This document shows positions 50,112 to 60,142 of a DNA stretch of 64,000 bases, one piece after another. Each line of letters begins with the position of its first letter. Position 1 is the first letter of the stretch. The notes beneath the pieces are model-generated. The model saw only the letters and a list, made by a program, of their open reading frames with translations. It did no database searches and was not told the DNA's origin. The position numbers and the translations under genes were made by a program. Source of the DNA: CAYGZC01 sp964354225 (GTDB taxonomy: Bacteria; Bacteroidota; Ignavibacteria; UBA10030; SZUA-254); assembly GCA_964354225.1 (NCBI GenBank), contig CAYGZC010000103.1:1-64000 (forward strand). Reading direction: 5' to 3'.

Positions 50112-50396
50112 ATGAGTCGCTCTGTAAATAAAGGTCCGTTTGTTGATGCAAAGCTTCTTGCAAAGATAGAAGCTATGGCTAAATCTGGCCAAAAGAAAGT
50201 GATTAAAACATGGTCACGTTCTTCAACTATTACACCCGATTTTGTCGGTCATACATTGGCTGTTCATAACGGAAATAAATTTATCCCTGTTTATATCCAT
50301 GAAGGAATGGTTGGTCATAAAGTTGGAGAATTTGCGCCTACAAGAATATTCCGCGGACATCCGGGATTGAAGAGCGAATCAACGACAACAGGTTAA
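50112..50396 (+). CDS. rpsS: 30S ribosomal protein S19
   Basis: S19 (94 residues) in the 30S head. [15 protein letters not shown] and [18 protein letters not shown] are typical. Confidence 0.95.
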   Translation: MSRSVNKGPFVDAKLLAKIEAMAKSGQKKVIKTWSRSSTITPDFVGHTLAVHNGNKFIPVYIHEGMVGHKVGEFAPTRIFRGHPGLKSESTTTG

Positions 50397-50405
50397 GGAT
50401 AAATT

Positions 50406-50816
50406 ATGCAGGAAGCACAGGCAGTTAATCGGTATATTAATTCATCACCTAGAAAAATGCGATTGGTGATCGATATCATTCGCGGGAAATCTGTACCTGA
50501 AGCATTAAGTATGCTTCACTTTTCTCCCAAGCATGCATCGAAGGTAGCCGAAAAAACTCTTCGCTCTGCAGTATCCAATTTCCAAAATAAGGATGAAGCT
50601 GGTAGAACAGACGTTGAATCGCTTTTTATCAGAGAAGCATATGTTGATTGCGGACCCAGCATGAAAAGAATGCTCCCAGCACCTATGGGTCGTGCGTACC
50701 AGATTCAAAAACGATCGAACCACTTGACAATTATAATTGCACAAAAAGAAAAGAAAATGAAACAAGTTCCAAAGTCAAAAGAAAAACAAACCATCACAAA
50801 AACAAAAGAAGAATAG
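50406..50816 (+). CDS. rplV: 50S ribosomal protein L22
   Basis: L22 (136 residues) lines the exit tunnel. [20 protein letters not shown] opens it and the hairpin loop [19 protein letters not shown] follows. A Lys/Thr-rich tail of about 20 residues is added. Its stop overlaps the ribosome binding site of rpsC. Confidence 0.94.
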   Translation: MQEAQAVNRYINSSPRKMRLVIDIIRGKSVPEALSMLHFSPKHASKVAEKTLRSAVSNFQNKDEAGRTDVESLFIREAYVDCGPSMKRMLPAPMGRAYQIQKRSNHLTIIIAQKEKKMKQVPKSKEKQTITKTKEE

Positions 50817-50824
50817 GAGATTTC

Positions 50825-51463
50825 TTGGGACAAAAAGTACATCCAGTTGGTTTTCGTCTCGGAGTCATACGTACGTGGGACTCGAATTGGTATGATGAAA
50901 AAGATTTCGCGGGTAAACTTCAAGAAGACCTAAAAATCAGAAATTATGTTCAGAACCGGTTGAAGAAAGCAGGTATTTCTCGCATTCAGATTGACCGCAC
51001 TACAAAGCGGGCAGTGATCACAATTCACACTTCACGACCCGGCATAGTTATCGGACGAAGTGGCAAAGAAATTACCCAATTGGAAGAGGAGCTTAAGCAA
51101 ATTACCACAAAGGAAATTAAAATTTTAATTCATGAAATAAAAAGACCGGAACTTGATGCGTACCTTGTTGCCGAGAATATTGCCGTTCAGTTAGAAGGTA
51201 GGATGGCATTCAGAAGAGCGATGAAAATGGGTATAACATCAGCAATGCGTATGGGTGCAGTAGGTATTCGTGTTATGTGTGGTGGTCGATTAGGCGGAGC
51301 AGAAATTGCACGATCGGAACAGTACAAAGAAGGTCGTATCCCACTTCACACTATACGTGCCGATATTGATTATGCACAGGCAACTGCCCAAACTATCTAC
51401 GGAGCGATCGGTGTGAAAGTATGGATTTGTCATGGTGAAGTTCTTGAACGGATGTCGAAGTAA
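50825..51463 (+). CDS. rpsC: 30S ribosomal protein S3
   Basis: S3 (212 residues) forms the mRNA entry. The start at TTG 50825, behind AGGAG, gives (M)[15 protein letters not shown] as in the family; the frame is open into rplV but reads unlike S3. The KH-domain loop GRSGKEI is present. Confidence 0.95.
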   Translation: MGQKVHPVGFRLGVIRTWDSNWYDEKDFAGKLQEDLKIRNYVQNRLKKAGISRIQIDRTTKRAVITIHTSRPGIVIGRSGKEITQLEEELKQITTKEIKILIHEIKRPELDAYLVAENIAVQLEGRMAFRRAMKMGITSAMRMGAVGIRVMCGGRLGGAEIARSEQYKEGRIPLHTIRADIDYAQATAQTIYGAIGVKVWICHGEVLERMSK

Positions 51464-51486
51464 ATTAATATAGAATATCATAGTAT

Positions 51487-51930
51487 ATGTTATTACCCAA
51501 AAGAGTTAAATATAGAAAATCCCAGCGTGGTCGGATGAAAGGTAAAGCTACGCGCGGTTACACAATAACGTTCGGAGATTTCGGGCTTAAGGCATTAGAG
51601 CCTGCTTGGATAACTCAACGCCAGATAGAAGCAGCACGTGTCGCTCTTACACGCTTAATGAAGCGTGAAGGAAGATTGTGGATCCGCATTTTTCCAGATA
51701 AACCGGTTACTAAGAAACCAGCGGAAACCCGTATGGGTAGCGGAAAAGGTGTTCCTGAATTTTGGGTTGCAGTAGTAAAACCGGGTACAATCATGTTCGA
51801 GTTAAGCGGAATCAAACGGGATGCTGCGGTAGAAGCGATAAACCTTGCAGCACATAAACTACCGATAAAAACTCGTATGGTTGTTCGTCGAACATATACC
51901 GAGAGTTCACTGAAGGAAAAAACCGCATGA
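51487..51930 (+). CDS. rplP: 50S ribosomal protein L16
   Basis: L16 (147 residues) contacts the A-site t[22 protein letters not shown] and [19 protein letters not shown] are characteristic. It overlaps rpmC by four bases. Confidence 0.95.
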   Translation: MLLPKRVKYRKSQRGRMKGKATRGYTITFGDFGLKALEPAWITQRQIEAARVALTRLMKREGRLWIRIFPDKPVTKKPAETRMGSGKGVPEFWVAVVKPGTIMFELSGIKRDAAVEAINLAAHKLPIKTRMVVRRTYTESSLKEKTA

Positions 51931-52172
51931 AAAATTTTGAAATTCGCGATTTACCTGACGAAGAATTACGAAAACGAATAAAGGATGAAGAGGAAAACAT
52001 GGTTCATTTGAGGTTCCAAAAAGCAACAAGTCAGCTCGAGAGTCCTATTAAAATTCGTACTGTACGTCGTGATATCGCCAAAATGAAAACTGTGCTTCGC
52101 TATCGAGAATTACAAAAAGTAAATACAACAATTCAATCAACTTCAACGGTTGGGGAAACAAAGGAACGATAA
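51927..52172 (+). CDS. rpmC: 50S ribosomal protein L29
   Basis: L29 (81 residues) is two helices near the tunnel exit. [19 protein letters not shown] and [15 protein letters not shown] match. A 15-residue Thr/Ser-rich tail makes it longer than usual (about 65). Confidence 0.92.
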   Translation: MKNFEIRDLPDEELRKRIKDEEENMVHLRFQKATSQLESPIKIRTVRRDIAKMKTVLRYRELQKVNTTIQSTSTVGETKER

Positions 52173-52178
52173 AGTACT

Positions 52179-52439
52179 ATGTCTGAAAGAACAACACAAA
52201 GAAAAACTCGACTCGGAACAGTTGTCAGCAACAAGATGCAGAAAAGTATAATGGTTGCGGTTGAGCGGCGCGTTGCACATCCAATTTATAAAAAGTATTT
52301 CAACCGGACAACAAAACTGATGGCCCATGATGAAAAGCAAGAGGCGAGAATCGGTGATGTTGTAAAAATAATGGAAACAAGACCGCTGAGCAAGCGCAAA
52401 CGGTGGCGTTTGATAGAAATTGTTGAGAAAGCAAAATAA
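52179..52439 (+). CDS. rpsQ: 30S ribosomal protein S17
   Basis: S17 (86 residues), an OB-fold 16S rRNA binder. [19 protein letters not shown] and [19 protein letters not shown] are typical. Confidence 0.95.
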   Translation: MSERTTQRKTRLGTVVSNKMQKSIMVAVERRVAHPIYKKYFNRTTKLMAHDEKQEARIGDVVKIMETRPLSKRKRWRLIEIVEKAK

Positions 52440-52449
52440 AGATTATATT

Positions 52450-52818
52450 ATGATCCAGGAAGAAACTAATCTCGTTGTCGCAGATAATTCCGGTGCAAAA
52501 AAGGTGCGCTGCATTCGCGTCCTTGGTGGACACGGTAGACGGTATGCCGGGCTGGGAGACCTCATCGTTGTCTCGGTGAAAAGTGCAATCCCCGGCGCTG
52601 GTGTAAAAAAAGGTGAAGTTTCCCGTGCAGTTATTGTTCGCACCAAAAAAGAAACACATCGAAGAGACGGCTCGTTCATCCGGTTTGATGAAAATGCGGC
52701 TGTCCTGCTCAATGACCAGGGTGAGCCGAAGGGGACTCGAATTTTTGGTCCTGTTGCCCGCGAATTACGTGATAGGAATTATATGAAGATTATTTCATTA
52801 GCACCTGAAGTAATATAG
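52450..52818 (+). CDS. rplN: 50S ribosomal protein L14
   Basis: L14 (122 residues, the standard length) opens the spc operon. [19 protein letters not shown] and [14 protein letters not shown] are conserved. ATG 52450 is chosen; the frame is open upstream into rpsQ. Confidence 0.96.
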   Translation: MIQEETNLVVADNSGAKKVRCIRVLGGHGRRYAGLGDLIVVSVKSAIPGAGVKKGEVSRAVIVRTKKETHRRDGSFIRFDENAAVLLNDQGEPKGTRIFGPVARELRDRNYMKIISLAPEVI

Positions 52819-52823
52819 GAAAA

Positions 52824-53159
52824 ATGGAAGCAACTATGAATGTTCATAAAAATGATAATGTGATTATTATTGCGGGTAATGCCCGTGGGAAATCCGGAAA
52901 AATTTTAAAAATATTCCGGGACAAACATCGGGTGATTGTTGAAGGTGTGAATATTATTAAACGGCATTCCCGTCCTTCGCAAAAAAATCCTCAAGGCGGC
53001 ATTGTTCAGAAGGAAGCACCTATTAGTGCATCTAACGTTATGGTAATTTGTCCGAAATGCAGTAAACCATCACGCATCGGACATAAAAGTGTAGCGGATT
53101 CCACAACTGGCAAGAAGCACACGATGCGTATTTGCCGCAGCTGTGAAGAGATGTTTTAA
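52824..53159 (+). CDS. rplX: 50S ribosomal protein L24
   Basis: L24 (111 residues) starts with a KOW motif (VIIIAGNARGKSGKILKIF). The C-terminus carries two CxxC pairs (CPKC and CRSC), a zinc-ribbon form. ATG 52824 is used; ATG 52836 is also possible. Confidence 0.94.
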   Translation: MEATMNVHKNDNVIIIAGNARGKSGKILKIFRDKHRVIVEGVNIIKRHSRPSQKNPQGGIVQKEAPISASNVMVICPKCSKPSRIGHKSVADSTTGKKHTMRICRSCEEMF

Positions 53160-53174
53160 CAAAGAAGGTATAAA

Positions 53175-53843
53175 ATGGCTAAAGAGAAATCACAAAAGGC
53201 GGTAAAAGAAACAGCGAAAGCGCCCAAAGTTCAGAAACAGGAAGTTGGAATAACTCCGCGAATGTTAGAGTATTTCAAGAAATCGATTATTCCAGCAATG
53301 ATGAACCAATTCCAGTATTCAAATCTCATGCAGGTTCCAAAGCTTGAGAAGATTTGTATCAATATCGGTGTCGGTCAAGCCACACAAGACGCAAAGTTGT
53401 TGGATGGCGTTGTGAAAGATCTTGAAACTATCATTGGTCAAAAGCCGGTAATAACACAAGCTAAGAAAGCAATTTCAAATTTTAAATTACGGCAGGGTTT
53501 GCCGATCGGAGTACGTGTGACACTTAGAAATCTACGCATGTACGAATTTATGGATCGTTTTATTAGCGTGGCAGTCCCGCGCATTCGTGATTTTCGTGGT
53601 TTCTCGGACAAGTCATTCGATGGACATGGTAATTATACGGTTGGAGTCAAGGAGCATATTATTTTTCCTGAGATTGATGTTGACAAAGTAGCTAAAGTAT
53701 TCGGTATGGATATCACTTTTGTCACAACGGCAAAAACAGATCAGGAATCGTATGCGCTCCTTAAAGAATTTGGAATGCCTTTCGAAAAACGACAAGCGAC
53801 GATTGAGCAAACGCAAAGTAAACAGTTTAAAACAGGAGAGTAA
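53175..53843 (+). CDS. rplE: 50S ribosomal protein L5
   Basis: L5 binds 5S rRNA. The core ([18 protein letters not shown], then [20 protein letters not shown]) is typical, but at 222 residues it is about 40 longer than usual. A Lys/Ala-rich N-terminal extension and a polar tail of about 15 residues account for this. Confidence 0.94.
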   Translation: MAKEKSQKAVKETAKAPKVQKQEVGITPRMLEYFKKSIIPAMMNQFQYSNLMQVPKLEKICINIGVGQATQDAKLLDGVVKDLETIIGQKPVITQAKKAISNFKLRQGLPIGVRVTLRNLRMYEFMDRFISVAVPRIRDFRGFSDKSFDGHGNYTVGVKEHIIFPEIDVDKVAKVFGMDITFVTTAKTDQESYALLKEFGMPFEKRQATIEQTQSKQFKTGE

Positions 53844-53846
53844 AAT

Positions 53847-54032
53847 TTGGCACGTTTAGCAATGGTTGTTAAATCAAAAAGAACACCGAAATATGCCGGT
53901 CGAAAACATAATCGATGTGGTATCTGCGGCAGACCGCGTGGATACCTGAGGAAATTTGGTATTTGTCGGTTGTGTTTCCGTAAAATGGCACTCGAAGGAA
54001 AAATTCCCGGTGTCTTAAAAGCGAGTTGGTAA
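53847..54032 (+). CDS. rpsN: 30S ribosomal protein S14, zinc type
   Basis: The short 61-residue zinc form of S14, with CGIC and CRLC pairs. The start is TTG at 53847, three bases after rplE, with AGGAG eight bases upstream. Confidence 0.94.
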   Translation: MARLAMVVKSKRTPKYAGRKHNRCGICGRPRGYLRKFGICRLCFRKMALEGKIPGVLKASW

Positions 54033-54047
54033 GGAAAATAAAAAAGT

Positions 54048-54443
54048 ATGAATACGACTGATCCAATTGCAGATTATTTGACACGCGTTCGTAATGGAAT
54101 TAAAGCGAAACATAAAAGAGTTGATATCCCCGCATCGAACCTGAAGCGTGATATCTCAAAAATTCTGACTGACCAAAAATATATCGCTGGCTATACTGAA
54201 ATCAGCGATAGTAAACAAAACGTGTTGAGAATAACACTACGTTACGTTGAGGGTGTCGGTGCAATTACAGGTTTAATCCGGATTAGTAAACCCGGTCTCC
54301 GCATATATAAATCATCTGATGAGCTGCCGCGTGTTCTTAACGGCCTAGGAATTGCTGTTATATCAACATCAAAAGGAATAATGACTGATAAAGATGCACG
54401 TAGGCAGAATATTGGTGGTGAAATTCTCTGTCATGTTTGGTAA
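54048..54443 (+). CDS. rpsH: 30S ribosomal protein S8
   Basis: S8 (131 residues), a central-domain organiser. MNTTDPIADYLTRVRNG and GIAVISTSKGIMTDKDARR are typical. In other bacteria it represses the spc operon. Confidence 0.95.
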   Translation: MNTTDPIADYLTRVRNGIKAKHKRVDIPASNLKRDISKILTDQKYIAGYTEISDSKQNVLRITLRYVEGVGAITGLIRISKPGLRIYKSSDELPRVLNGLGIAVISTSKGIMTDKDARRQNIGGEILCHVW

Positions 54444-54464
54444 TTTATAGGATATTAATAGAAA

Positions 54465-55022
54465 ATGTCACGAATAGGACGTAAACCAATTCCCTCTGTA
54501 AAGGGAGTTAAAATTGAGAAGAAGGACGGAAGTGTCAAGGTTATAGGATCGAAGGGCGAGCTAACCGCTCGGATACCGGATTCCATCACGATTGAAATAA
54601 ACGACAGCGAAATCCTCTTGAAACGCTCTTCAGATGAAAAAAGTCAGAGAGCGTTGCACGGAACTTGGCGTGCATTAATTAATAACATGATAAAAGGTGT
54701 TTCAGAAGGATTTGAAAAGAAACTCGAGATCGTAGGTGTCGGATATAAAGCTGAGGTCAAAGGAAAGAAAATCCAGTTTGCTCTTGGTTATTCACATCCG
54801 ATTTTATTCGGGCCGCCGCAAGGTATTAAAATTGAGGTTCCCCAACCGACTAGTGTAGTTATCTCGGGTATTGATAAACAACTTGTTGGTCAGGTTGCTG
54901 CAAAGATACGATCATTCCGTCCACCTGAACCATATAAAGGTAAAGGTATCAAATATAAAGGCGAGTACATCCGACGTAAAGCCGGTAAAGCAGCAGCAAC
55001 AGCAGGAACAAAGGCAGGATAG
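54465..55022 (+). CDS. rplF: 50S ribosomal protein L6
   Basis: L6 (185 residues). [19 protein letters not shown] opens it and [20 protein letters not shown] is the family signature. An Ala/Gly/Thr tail follows. Confidence 0.95.
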   Translation: MSRIGRKPIPSVKGVKIEKKDGSVKVIGSKGELTARIPDSITIEINDSEILLKRSSDEKSQRALHGTWRALINNMIKGVSEGFEKKLEIVGVGYKAEVKGKKIQFALGYSHPILFGPPQGIKIEVPQPTSVVISGIDKQLVGQVAAKIRSFRPPEPYKGKGIKYKGEYIRRKAGKAAATAGTKAG

Positions 55023-55023
55023 C

Positions 55024-55392
55024 ATGATCAAGAAATCAAGAATAGAGCAGCGATTAAAAATTAAACAACGCTTAAGAAAAAAAATTCGCGGTAGTTCAGA
55101 GGTACCAAGATTGACGGTATACAGAAGTTTACACCACATATATGCACAAATCGTTGATGACGCTACATCAAAAACACTCGTAGCAACCTCAACACTTTCA
55201 CCGGAACTACGTGAAGAGGTTAAAAGCATAAAAGGCAAGAACGAAGTTGCTAAGCGTGTCGGTGCGCAGATTGCTAAAAAAGCTCTTGAAAAGAATGTCA
55301 AAAGGGTAGTATTCGATAGGAATGGATATTTATATCACGGCATAGTAAAATCATTAGCAGATGGTGCTCGTGAAGCTGGGCTTAAATTTTGA
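55024..55392 (+). CDS. rplR: 50S ribosomal protein L18
   Basis: L18 (122 residues) binds 5S rRNA with L5. [20 protein letters not shown] and [20 protein letters not shown] are typical. ATG 55024 is one base after rplF. A tRNA-Gln gene follows 36 bases after its stop. Confidence 0.94.
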   Translation: MIKKSRIEQRLKIKQRLRKKIRGSSEVPRLTVYRSLHHIYAQIVDDATSKTLVATSTLSPELREEVKSIKGKNEVAKRVGAQIAKKALEKNVKRVVFDRNGYLYHGIVKSLADGAREAGLKF

Positions 55393-55428
55393 TAATATTA
55401 TGTGATCGCGGCTGGAATATTCAAGAAT

Positions 55429-55499
55429 TGCCGGGTCGTCTAATGGCAGGACAGCGGCCTTTGGAGCCGTCAGTAGAGGTTCAACTCCTCTCCCGGCAG
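55429..55499 (+). tRNA. tRNA-Gln (anticodon TTG) inside the spc operon
   Basis: Acceptor TGCCGGG/CCCGGCA, anticodon stem GCGGC/GCCGT with loop CTTTGGA (anticodon TTG), T arm GAGG-TTCAACT-CCTC. It lies between rplR and rpsE on the same strand. No separate promoter or terminator is visible, so it is probably cut out of the ribosomal protein mRNA. Confidence 0.93.
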
Positions 55500-55532
55500 C
55501 ATAAATAATTTTTATTAAACGGAGTAATTACA

Positions 55533-56057
55533 TTGTCAAAAATAAAAACAGGTGAATTAGATCTCAAAGATCGGCTCGTTCACATCAATCGTGTCGCGAA
55601 GGTTGTTAAAGGTGGACGTCGTTTTAGTTTTAGCGCCATTGTTGTTGTTGGCGACGGTAAAGGTCATGTTGGTGTTGGACTTGGAAAGGCAAATGAAGTT
55701 CAGGATGCTATTTCTAAAGGCATTGATGATGCTAAGAAAAATGTGGTGAGAGTAACCATTCTTCATGGTACAATACCGCATACAATTTATGCAAAGTATG
55801 GAGCTTCAAAAGTACTATTGAAACCAGCATCGCCCGGTACAGGATTGATTGCCGGTGGTGGTGTGCGCGCTGTTTTAGAATCAGCAGGTGTCAAAGATGT
55901 TTTAACAAAGTCTATCGGTTCATCAAATCCTCACAACGTTGTTAAAGCGACCTTAAGAGCATTATTAAACCTCACTGATGCCACAACGATGTCAGAGCGA
56001 AGAGGGATGTCGTTAGTGGAATTGTTTGGCACGCAACCAACGGCACAAATTAATTAA
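55533..56057 (+). CDS. rpsE: 30S ribosomal protein S5
   Basis: S5 (174 residues) at the mRNA entry. [19 protein letters not shown] and [20 protein letters not shown] are typical. The start is TTG at 55533 with GGAG nine bases before. It is the first gene after the embedded tRNA-Gln. Confidence 0.95.
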   Translation: MSKIKTGELDLKDRLVHINRVAKVVKGGRRFSFSAIVVVGDGKGHVGVGLGKANEVQDAISKGIDDAKKNVVRVTILHGTIPHTIYAKYGASKVLLKPASPGTGLIAGGGVRAVLESAGVKDVLTKSIGSSNPHNVVKATLRALLNLTDATTMSERRGMSLVELFGTQPTAQIN

Positions 56058-56067
56058 TGGATAGTGT

Positions 56068-56253
56068 ATGGCAAAACAAATTAAAATAACACAGATAGTT
56101 AGTCAAATCCACTGCTTGAAAGCGCACAAGCGCACAATCGAAGCACTTGGATTAGGCAGACCCCATTATTCGGTTGTGAAAAATGATACTCCACAGATTC
56201 GCGGTATGATTAATAAGGTAAAACACCTTGTGCACGTGGAAGAGGTAAAATAA
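56068..56253 (+). CDS. rpmD: 50S ribosomal protein L30
   Basis: L30 (61 residues). KITQIVSQIHCLKAHKRTIE and LGRPHYSVVKNDTPQIRGM match the family. Confidence 0.93.
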   Translation: MAKQIKITQIVSQIHCLKAHKRTIEALGLGRPHYSVVKNDTPQIRGMINKVKHLVHVEEVK

Positions 56254-56256
56254 CAA

Positions 56257-56736
56257 ATGGCAAAATCAATATTAAGTAATTTAAAATACGCAAAAGGTTC
56301 CAGGAGAAAAGTAAAACGGATCGCGCGCGGTCAGGGTTCTGGGCACGGTGGAACTGCTACACGCGGACATAAAGGTGAAGGTGCGCGGGCTGGCACACAT
56401 TATCGTGCATGGTTCGAAGGCGGCCAAATGCCTCTCTCTCGACGAGTTCCCAAGTTCGGATTTCATAACCCGCTCAAGGCAGAATACCAGATTGTGAATA
56501 TTTCTACTTTAGAAAAGTTAGGTAATGGTGGAAAATTCACAAACGGTAAAGTCGATCCGGAAATCTTATATAATGTCGGTGCAGTTTCAAAAAAATCCGT
56601 TCCAATAAAAATATTAGGTGACGGTGATCTGAAATCGAAGTTGGAAGTAACTGCACATTCATTTAGTAAATCTGCTGTTCAAAAGATAGAAGCTGTGGGA
56701 GGAAAGGCAATCACAATTTCTCATTCAACGAAGTAA
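56257..56736 (+). CDS. rplO: 50S ribosomal protein L15
   Basis: L15 (159 residues). RIARGQGSGHGGTATRGHKG and the FEGGQMPLSRRVPKFGF motif are typical. Confidence 0.94.
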   Translation: MAKSILSNLKYAKGSRRKVKRIARGQGSGHGGTATRGHKGEGARAGTHYRAWFEGGQMPLSRRVPKFGFHNPLKAEYQIVNISTLEKLGNGGKFTNGKVDPEILYNVGAVSKKSVPIKILGDGDLKSKLEVTAHSFSKSAVQKIEAVGGKAITISHSTK

Positions 56737-56742
56737 GCTATA

Positions 56743-58080
56743 ATGGCGAAACTCAGCGAAAGTTTTCGAAATATTTTTAAAATACAGGAACTACGGCAGC
56801 GTATACTCTTTACTGCTGGATTGTTGATTATTGTTCGGTTCGGTGCTCACGTCACCCTTCCGGGTGTTGATGCGAAACTGTTAACTGAAGCTATGCGCAA
56901 TCAGTCTTCAAATACATTATTCGGTCTGTACGATTTGTTTGTTGGTGGTGCCTTCAGTAATGCGGCAATTTTTGCATTAGGCATTATGCCATACATCAGT
57001 TCCTCGATCATTATCCAGCTTCTTGGTGCAGTTATTCCATATTTCCAGAAGTTGACAAAAGAAGGTGAAGAAGGTCGAAAAAAAATTACTCAGCTCACCC
57101 GATATGGAACTGTGATCATCTCGATGCTTCAAGCATGGGGAGTTAGCGTTAATTTGTTGAGTATGAGTGCCGCAGGTACTCCCATCGTACCGGATGTAGT
57201 CAATGGATTTGGATTTCAACTCTCAACGATCGTTGTGCTATCAGCGGGCACAATATTTATGATGTGGTTAGGCGAACAAATTACAGAGCGTGGTATTGGC
57301 AATGGTATCTCGTTGATCATTTTTATTGGCATTATTGCACGATTCCCGAACGCACTACTTGATGAATACCAGCTCGTCAGTTCAGGTGCGCGTGGTTTGA
57401 TCGTAGAGTTGATTGTAATCGCTCTTATGGTTTTTATAGTTGCCGGCATTGTTTTGGTCACTCAAGCAACACGCCGAATCCCGGTTCAGTACGCAAAGCG
57501 GGTTGTTGGAAGAAAGATTTATGGAGGCGTTACACAGTATATACCGATGCGTGTTAATACTGCTGGTGTTATGCCGATTATCTTTGCACAGGCGATTATG
57601 TTCATCCCGAATACGATACTAACCTTTTTCCCGGAGAGCGAGTTTCTTCAGAGTATTTCCGGTTATATGAGTTATCAATCGTACACGTACTCATTTGTGT
57701 ATGCATTGATGATTGTTTTCTTTACATACTTTTACACTGCAGTCGCTTTCAATCCGAAGGATGTAGCTGAAAATATGCAAAAGCAAGGTGGATTTATACC
57801 GGGAATTCGACCGGGGAAAAATACATCGGATTTCATCGATAACATTTTAACGAAGATTACATTACCCGGATCTATCTTCCTGGCGATCGTTGCAATTCTA
57901 CCGACGTTTATGATCAACATGGGAGTGACATCGAGCTTTGCCAGCTTTTTTGGAGGAACAAGTTTGTTGATCGTTGTTGGAGTTGGATTGGATACACTTC
58001 AACAAATTGAGTCTCATCTGTTGATGCGCCATTACGATGGTTTCATGAAAAGTGGTAAGCTAAAGGGGCGAAGGTACTAA
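56743..58080 (+). CDS. secY: Preprotein translocase subunit SecY
   Basis: SecY (445 residues, ten membrane segments) is the channel of the Sec translocon. FGLYDLFVGGAFSNAAIFALGIMPYISSS is split around segment 2, and GNGISLIIFIGI and QGGFIPGIRPGKNT are conserved. It acts with SecE (31671). Confidence 0.96.
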   Translation: MAKLSESFRNIFKIQELRQRILFTAGLLIIVRFGAHVTLPGVDAKLLTEAMRNQSSNTLFGLYDLFVGGAFSNAAIFALGIMPYISSSIIIQLLGAVIPYFQKLTKEGEEGRKKITQLTRYGTVIISMLQAWGVSVNLLSMSAAGTPIVPDVVNGFGFQLSTIVVLSAGTIFMMWLGEQITERGIGNGISLIIFIGIIARFPNALLDEYQLVSSGARGLIVELIVIALMVFIVAGIVLVTQATRRIPVQYAKRVVGRKIYGGVTQYIPMRVNTAGVMPIIFAQAIMFIPNTILTFFPESEFLQSISGYMSYQSYTYSFVYALMIVFFTYFYTAVAFNPKDVAENMQKQGGFIPGIRPGKNTSDFIDNILTKITLPGSIFLAIVAILPTFMINMGVTSSFASFFGGTSLLIVVGVGLDTLQQIESHLLMRHYDGFMKSGKLKGRRY

Positions 58081-58117
58081 GATTCGATATCAACTGAACA
58101 CAGGAAACCAAACGGAC

Positions 58118-58882
58118 ATGGCGAAAGCAACCATTAAGTCGCCGCGTGAAATTGAGATAATGAAAGAAAGCTGCAAGATCGTAGCTGAGATTCTCCGATT
58201 GTTGAAAGGAATGATTCGACCGGATATCACGACAAAGGAACTCGATCAATTCGCTGAAGAATTTATCAGGTCACAAGGTGCTGAACCGGCGTTTAAAGGA
58301 TACGGAACCGATAAGAAAAATTTATTTCCGGCAACATTATGTATCTCTATTGATGATGAGGTTGTTCATGGAATTCCGAGTAATCGAAAATTGCAAGAAG
58401 GTGAAATTATCGCAATTGATGTTGGAGTGAAGAAGAAAAATTATTTTGGCGATGGCGCTTGGACTTATGCTGTTGGTAAAATTTCTGATGATAAAGTTAA
58501 ATTGTTAAGAGCTACTGAACAAGCACTTGAAGTTGGAATTAAACAAGCGCGTGCTGGTAATCATGTGCATGATATATCAGCTGCTGTTCAATCGTTCGTT
58601 GAGAAACAAGGTTTCTCGGTTGTTAGGGATTTGGTCGGGCATGGTGTTGGTCAGAAACTTCATGAAGAACCTGCCATACCAAACTTCGGTGAACCCGGAA
58701 CCGGACCTTTATTACAAAAAGGTATGACGCTGGCAATCGAGCCGATGGTTAATTTTGGAACGTATAGAGTTCGAATAGATTCAGACGGTTGGACTGTTCG
58801 AACTGCCGATGGTTTACCTTCGGCGCATTTTGAGCATACAGTTTTAGTTACAGATAATAATCCTGAAATACTCACAATATAA
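58118..58882 (+). CDS. map: Methionine aminopeptidase, type I
   Basis: Removes the N-terminal methionine of new proteins. The metal ligands appear in IAIDVGVKKKNYFGDGAWTY (Asp pair), GHGVGQKLHEEP (His), AIEPMVNFG and the last Glu near HFEHTVLVT-type sequence. The length is 254. It follows secY as in many bacteria. Confidence 0.95.
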   Translation: MAKATIKSPREIEIMKESCKIVAEILRLLKGMIRPDITTKELDQFAEEFIRSQGAEPAFKGYGTDKKNLFPATLCISIDDEVVHGIPSNRKLQEGEIIAIDVGVKKKNYFGDGAWTYAVGKISDDKVKLLRATEQALEVGIKQARAGNHVHDISAAVQSFVEKQGFSVVRDLVGHGVGQKLHEEPAIPNFGEPGTGPLLQKGMTLAIEPMVNFGTYRVRIDSDGWTVRTADGLPSAHFEHTVLVTDNNPEILTI

Positions 58883-58890
58883 AATGGTGA

Positions 58891-59109
58891 ATGGCTAAAC
58901 AAGGACCGATAATTATGGATGGCGTTATTACCGATACGCTGCCGAATGCCATGTTTCGAGTGAAACTCGATAATGATCATGAGATACTCGCTGTAATTTC
59001 AGGGAAAATGAGAATGCATTATATTAAAATACTTGTAGGGGATAAAGTTACCGTCGAAATGTCGCCATACGATTTAACGAAGGGCCGCATAACTTATAGG
59101 TATAAATAA
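58891..59109 (+). CDS. infA: Translation initiation factor IF-1
   Basis: IF-1 (72 residues), an OB-fold that blocks the A site during initiation. [18 protein letters not shown] and [16 protein letters not shown] are typical. Confidence 0.95.
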   Translation: MAKQGPIIMDGVITDTLPNAMFRVKLDNDHEILAVISGKMRMHYIKILVGDKVTVEMSPYDLTKGRITYRYK

Positions 59110-59120
59110 AAGGAATTAGC

Positions 59121-59234
59121 ATGAAAGTACGTTCATCAGTAAAAAAATTATGTGAAAACTGTAAAATAATCAGACGTAAAGGTGTTGTGCGAATTATTTG
59201 TAAAAATCCAAAACACAAACAGAGACAAGGATAA
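59121..59234 (+). CDS. rpmJ: 50S ribosomal protein L36
   Basis: A 37-residue protein with CENC, a later Cys in IICKNPKH and the final His, the zinc form of L36. AAGGAAT lies before the ATG. It is between infA and rpsM, its usual place, and is short enough to be missed. Confidence 0.95.
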   Translation: MKVRSSVKKLCENCKIIRRKGVVRIICKNPKHKQRQG

Positions 59235-59278
59235 TTTGCGAAATCGAAAAGATTTAAATTTCGAAAGGATCAGGTAGA

Positions 59279-59662
59279 GTGGCTCGTATAGCAGGAATAG
59301 ATTTACCCAAAAATAAACGATCAGAAATTGGGCTGACATATATTTACGGCATTGGTCACAGTAGTGCTAAAAATATTTTAAATGCAGCTGGAATCAGTTA
59401 CGATAAACGTATCAGCGAATTGACCGATGATGAGGTTGCGAAGATACGCTCGATTATTACATCGGATTATAAAGTTGAAGGTGCATCCCGAAGTGAAACA
59501 CAAATGAACATCAAACGATTGATGGATATCAATTGCTACCGAGGTTTGCGTCACCGTAAAGGATTACCTGTTCGCGGTCAGCGAACCCGGACCAATTCGC
59601 GAACACGTAAAGGTAAACGAAAGACAGTTGCTGGAAAGAAAAAAGTAATAGCTAAGAAGTAA
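59279..59662 (+). CDS. rpsM: 30S ribosomal protein S13
   Basis: S13 (127 residues). [20 protein letters not shown] and [19 protein letters not shown] are typical. The start is GTG at 59279. It opens the alpha-operon part. Confidence 0.95.
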   Translation: MARIAGIDLPKNKRSEIGLTYIYGIGHSSAKNILNAAGISYDKRISELTDDEVAKIRSIITSDYKVEGASRSETQMNIKRLMDINCYRGLRHRKGLPVRGQRTRTNSRTRKGKRKTVAGKKKVIAKK

Positions 59663-59689
59663 TTCATTAATATTTTTGGATAACACCGA

Positions 59690-60103
59690 ATGGGTAAACA
59701 AACAACAGGTGCAGCCGCAAAAACAACAGCGGCAAAAAAGAAAAAGAAAATTCAAGTCGACGTTACTGGAAAAGTTTTTATCAAAGCGACATTCAATAAT
59801 GTTATAGTGACGATTACAGATGTTTATGGAAACGTCATAAGCTGGTCGTCTGCTGGAAGAAATGCCTTTAAAGGTTCAAGAAAGAATACGCCATTTGCTG
59901 CACAGGTTACAGCCGAGGCAGCAGCAAAAGAAGCATTTGATATGGGTCTTCGAAAAGTCGATGTCTTTGTAAAAGGTCCAGGTTCCGGTCGTGAGGCTGG
60001 AATTCGATCGTTGCAAACTGTAGGATTGGAAATATTAAGCATACGCGATATTACACCAATACCACATAATGGCTGCAGACCTCCGAAGCGTCGCCGTGTG
60101 TAA
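59690..60103 (+). CDS. rpsK: 30S ribosomal protein S11
   Basis: S11 (137 residues). AFINVTITD-like sequence ([17 protein letters not shown]) and the end [18 protein letters not shown] are conserved. An N-terminal Lys/Ala/Thr extension of about 20 residues is present. Confidence 0.95.
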   Translation: MGKQTTGAAAKTTAAKKKKKIQVDVTGKVFIKATFNNVIVTITDVYGNVISWSSAGRNAFKGSRKNTPFAAQVTAEAAAKEAFDMGLRKVDVFVKGPGSGREAGIRSLQTVGLEILSIRDITPIPHNGCRPPKRRRV

Positions 60104-60142
60104 AATGAGTGTACTGTAATATTTTATCAACAAAAGGAAAAT

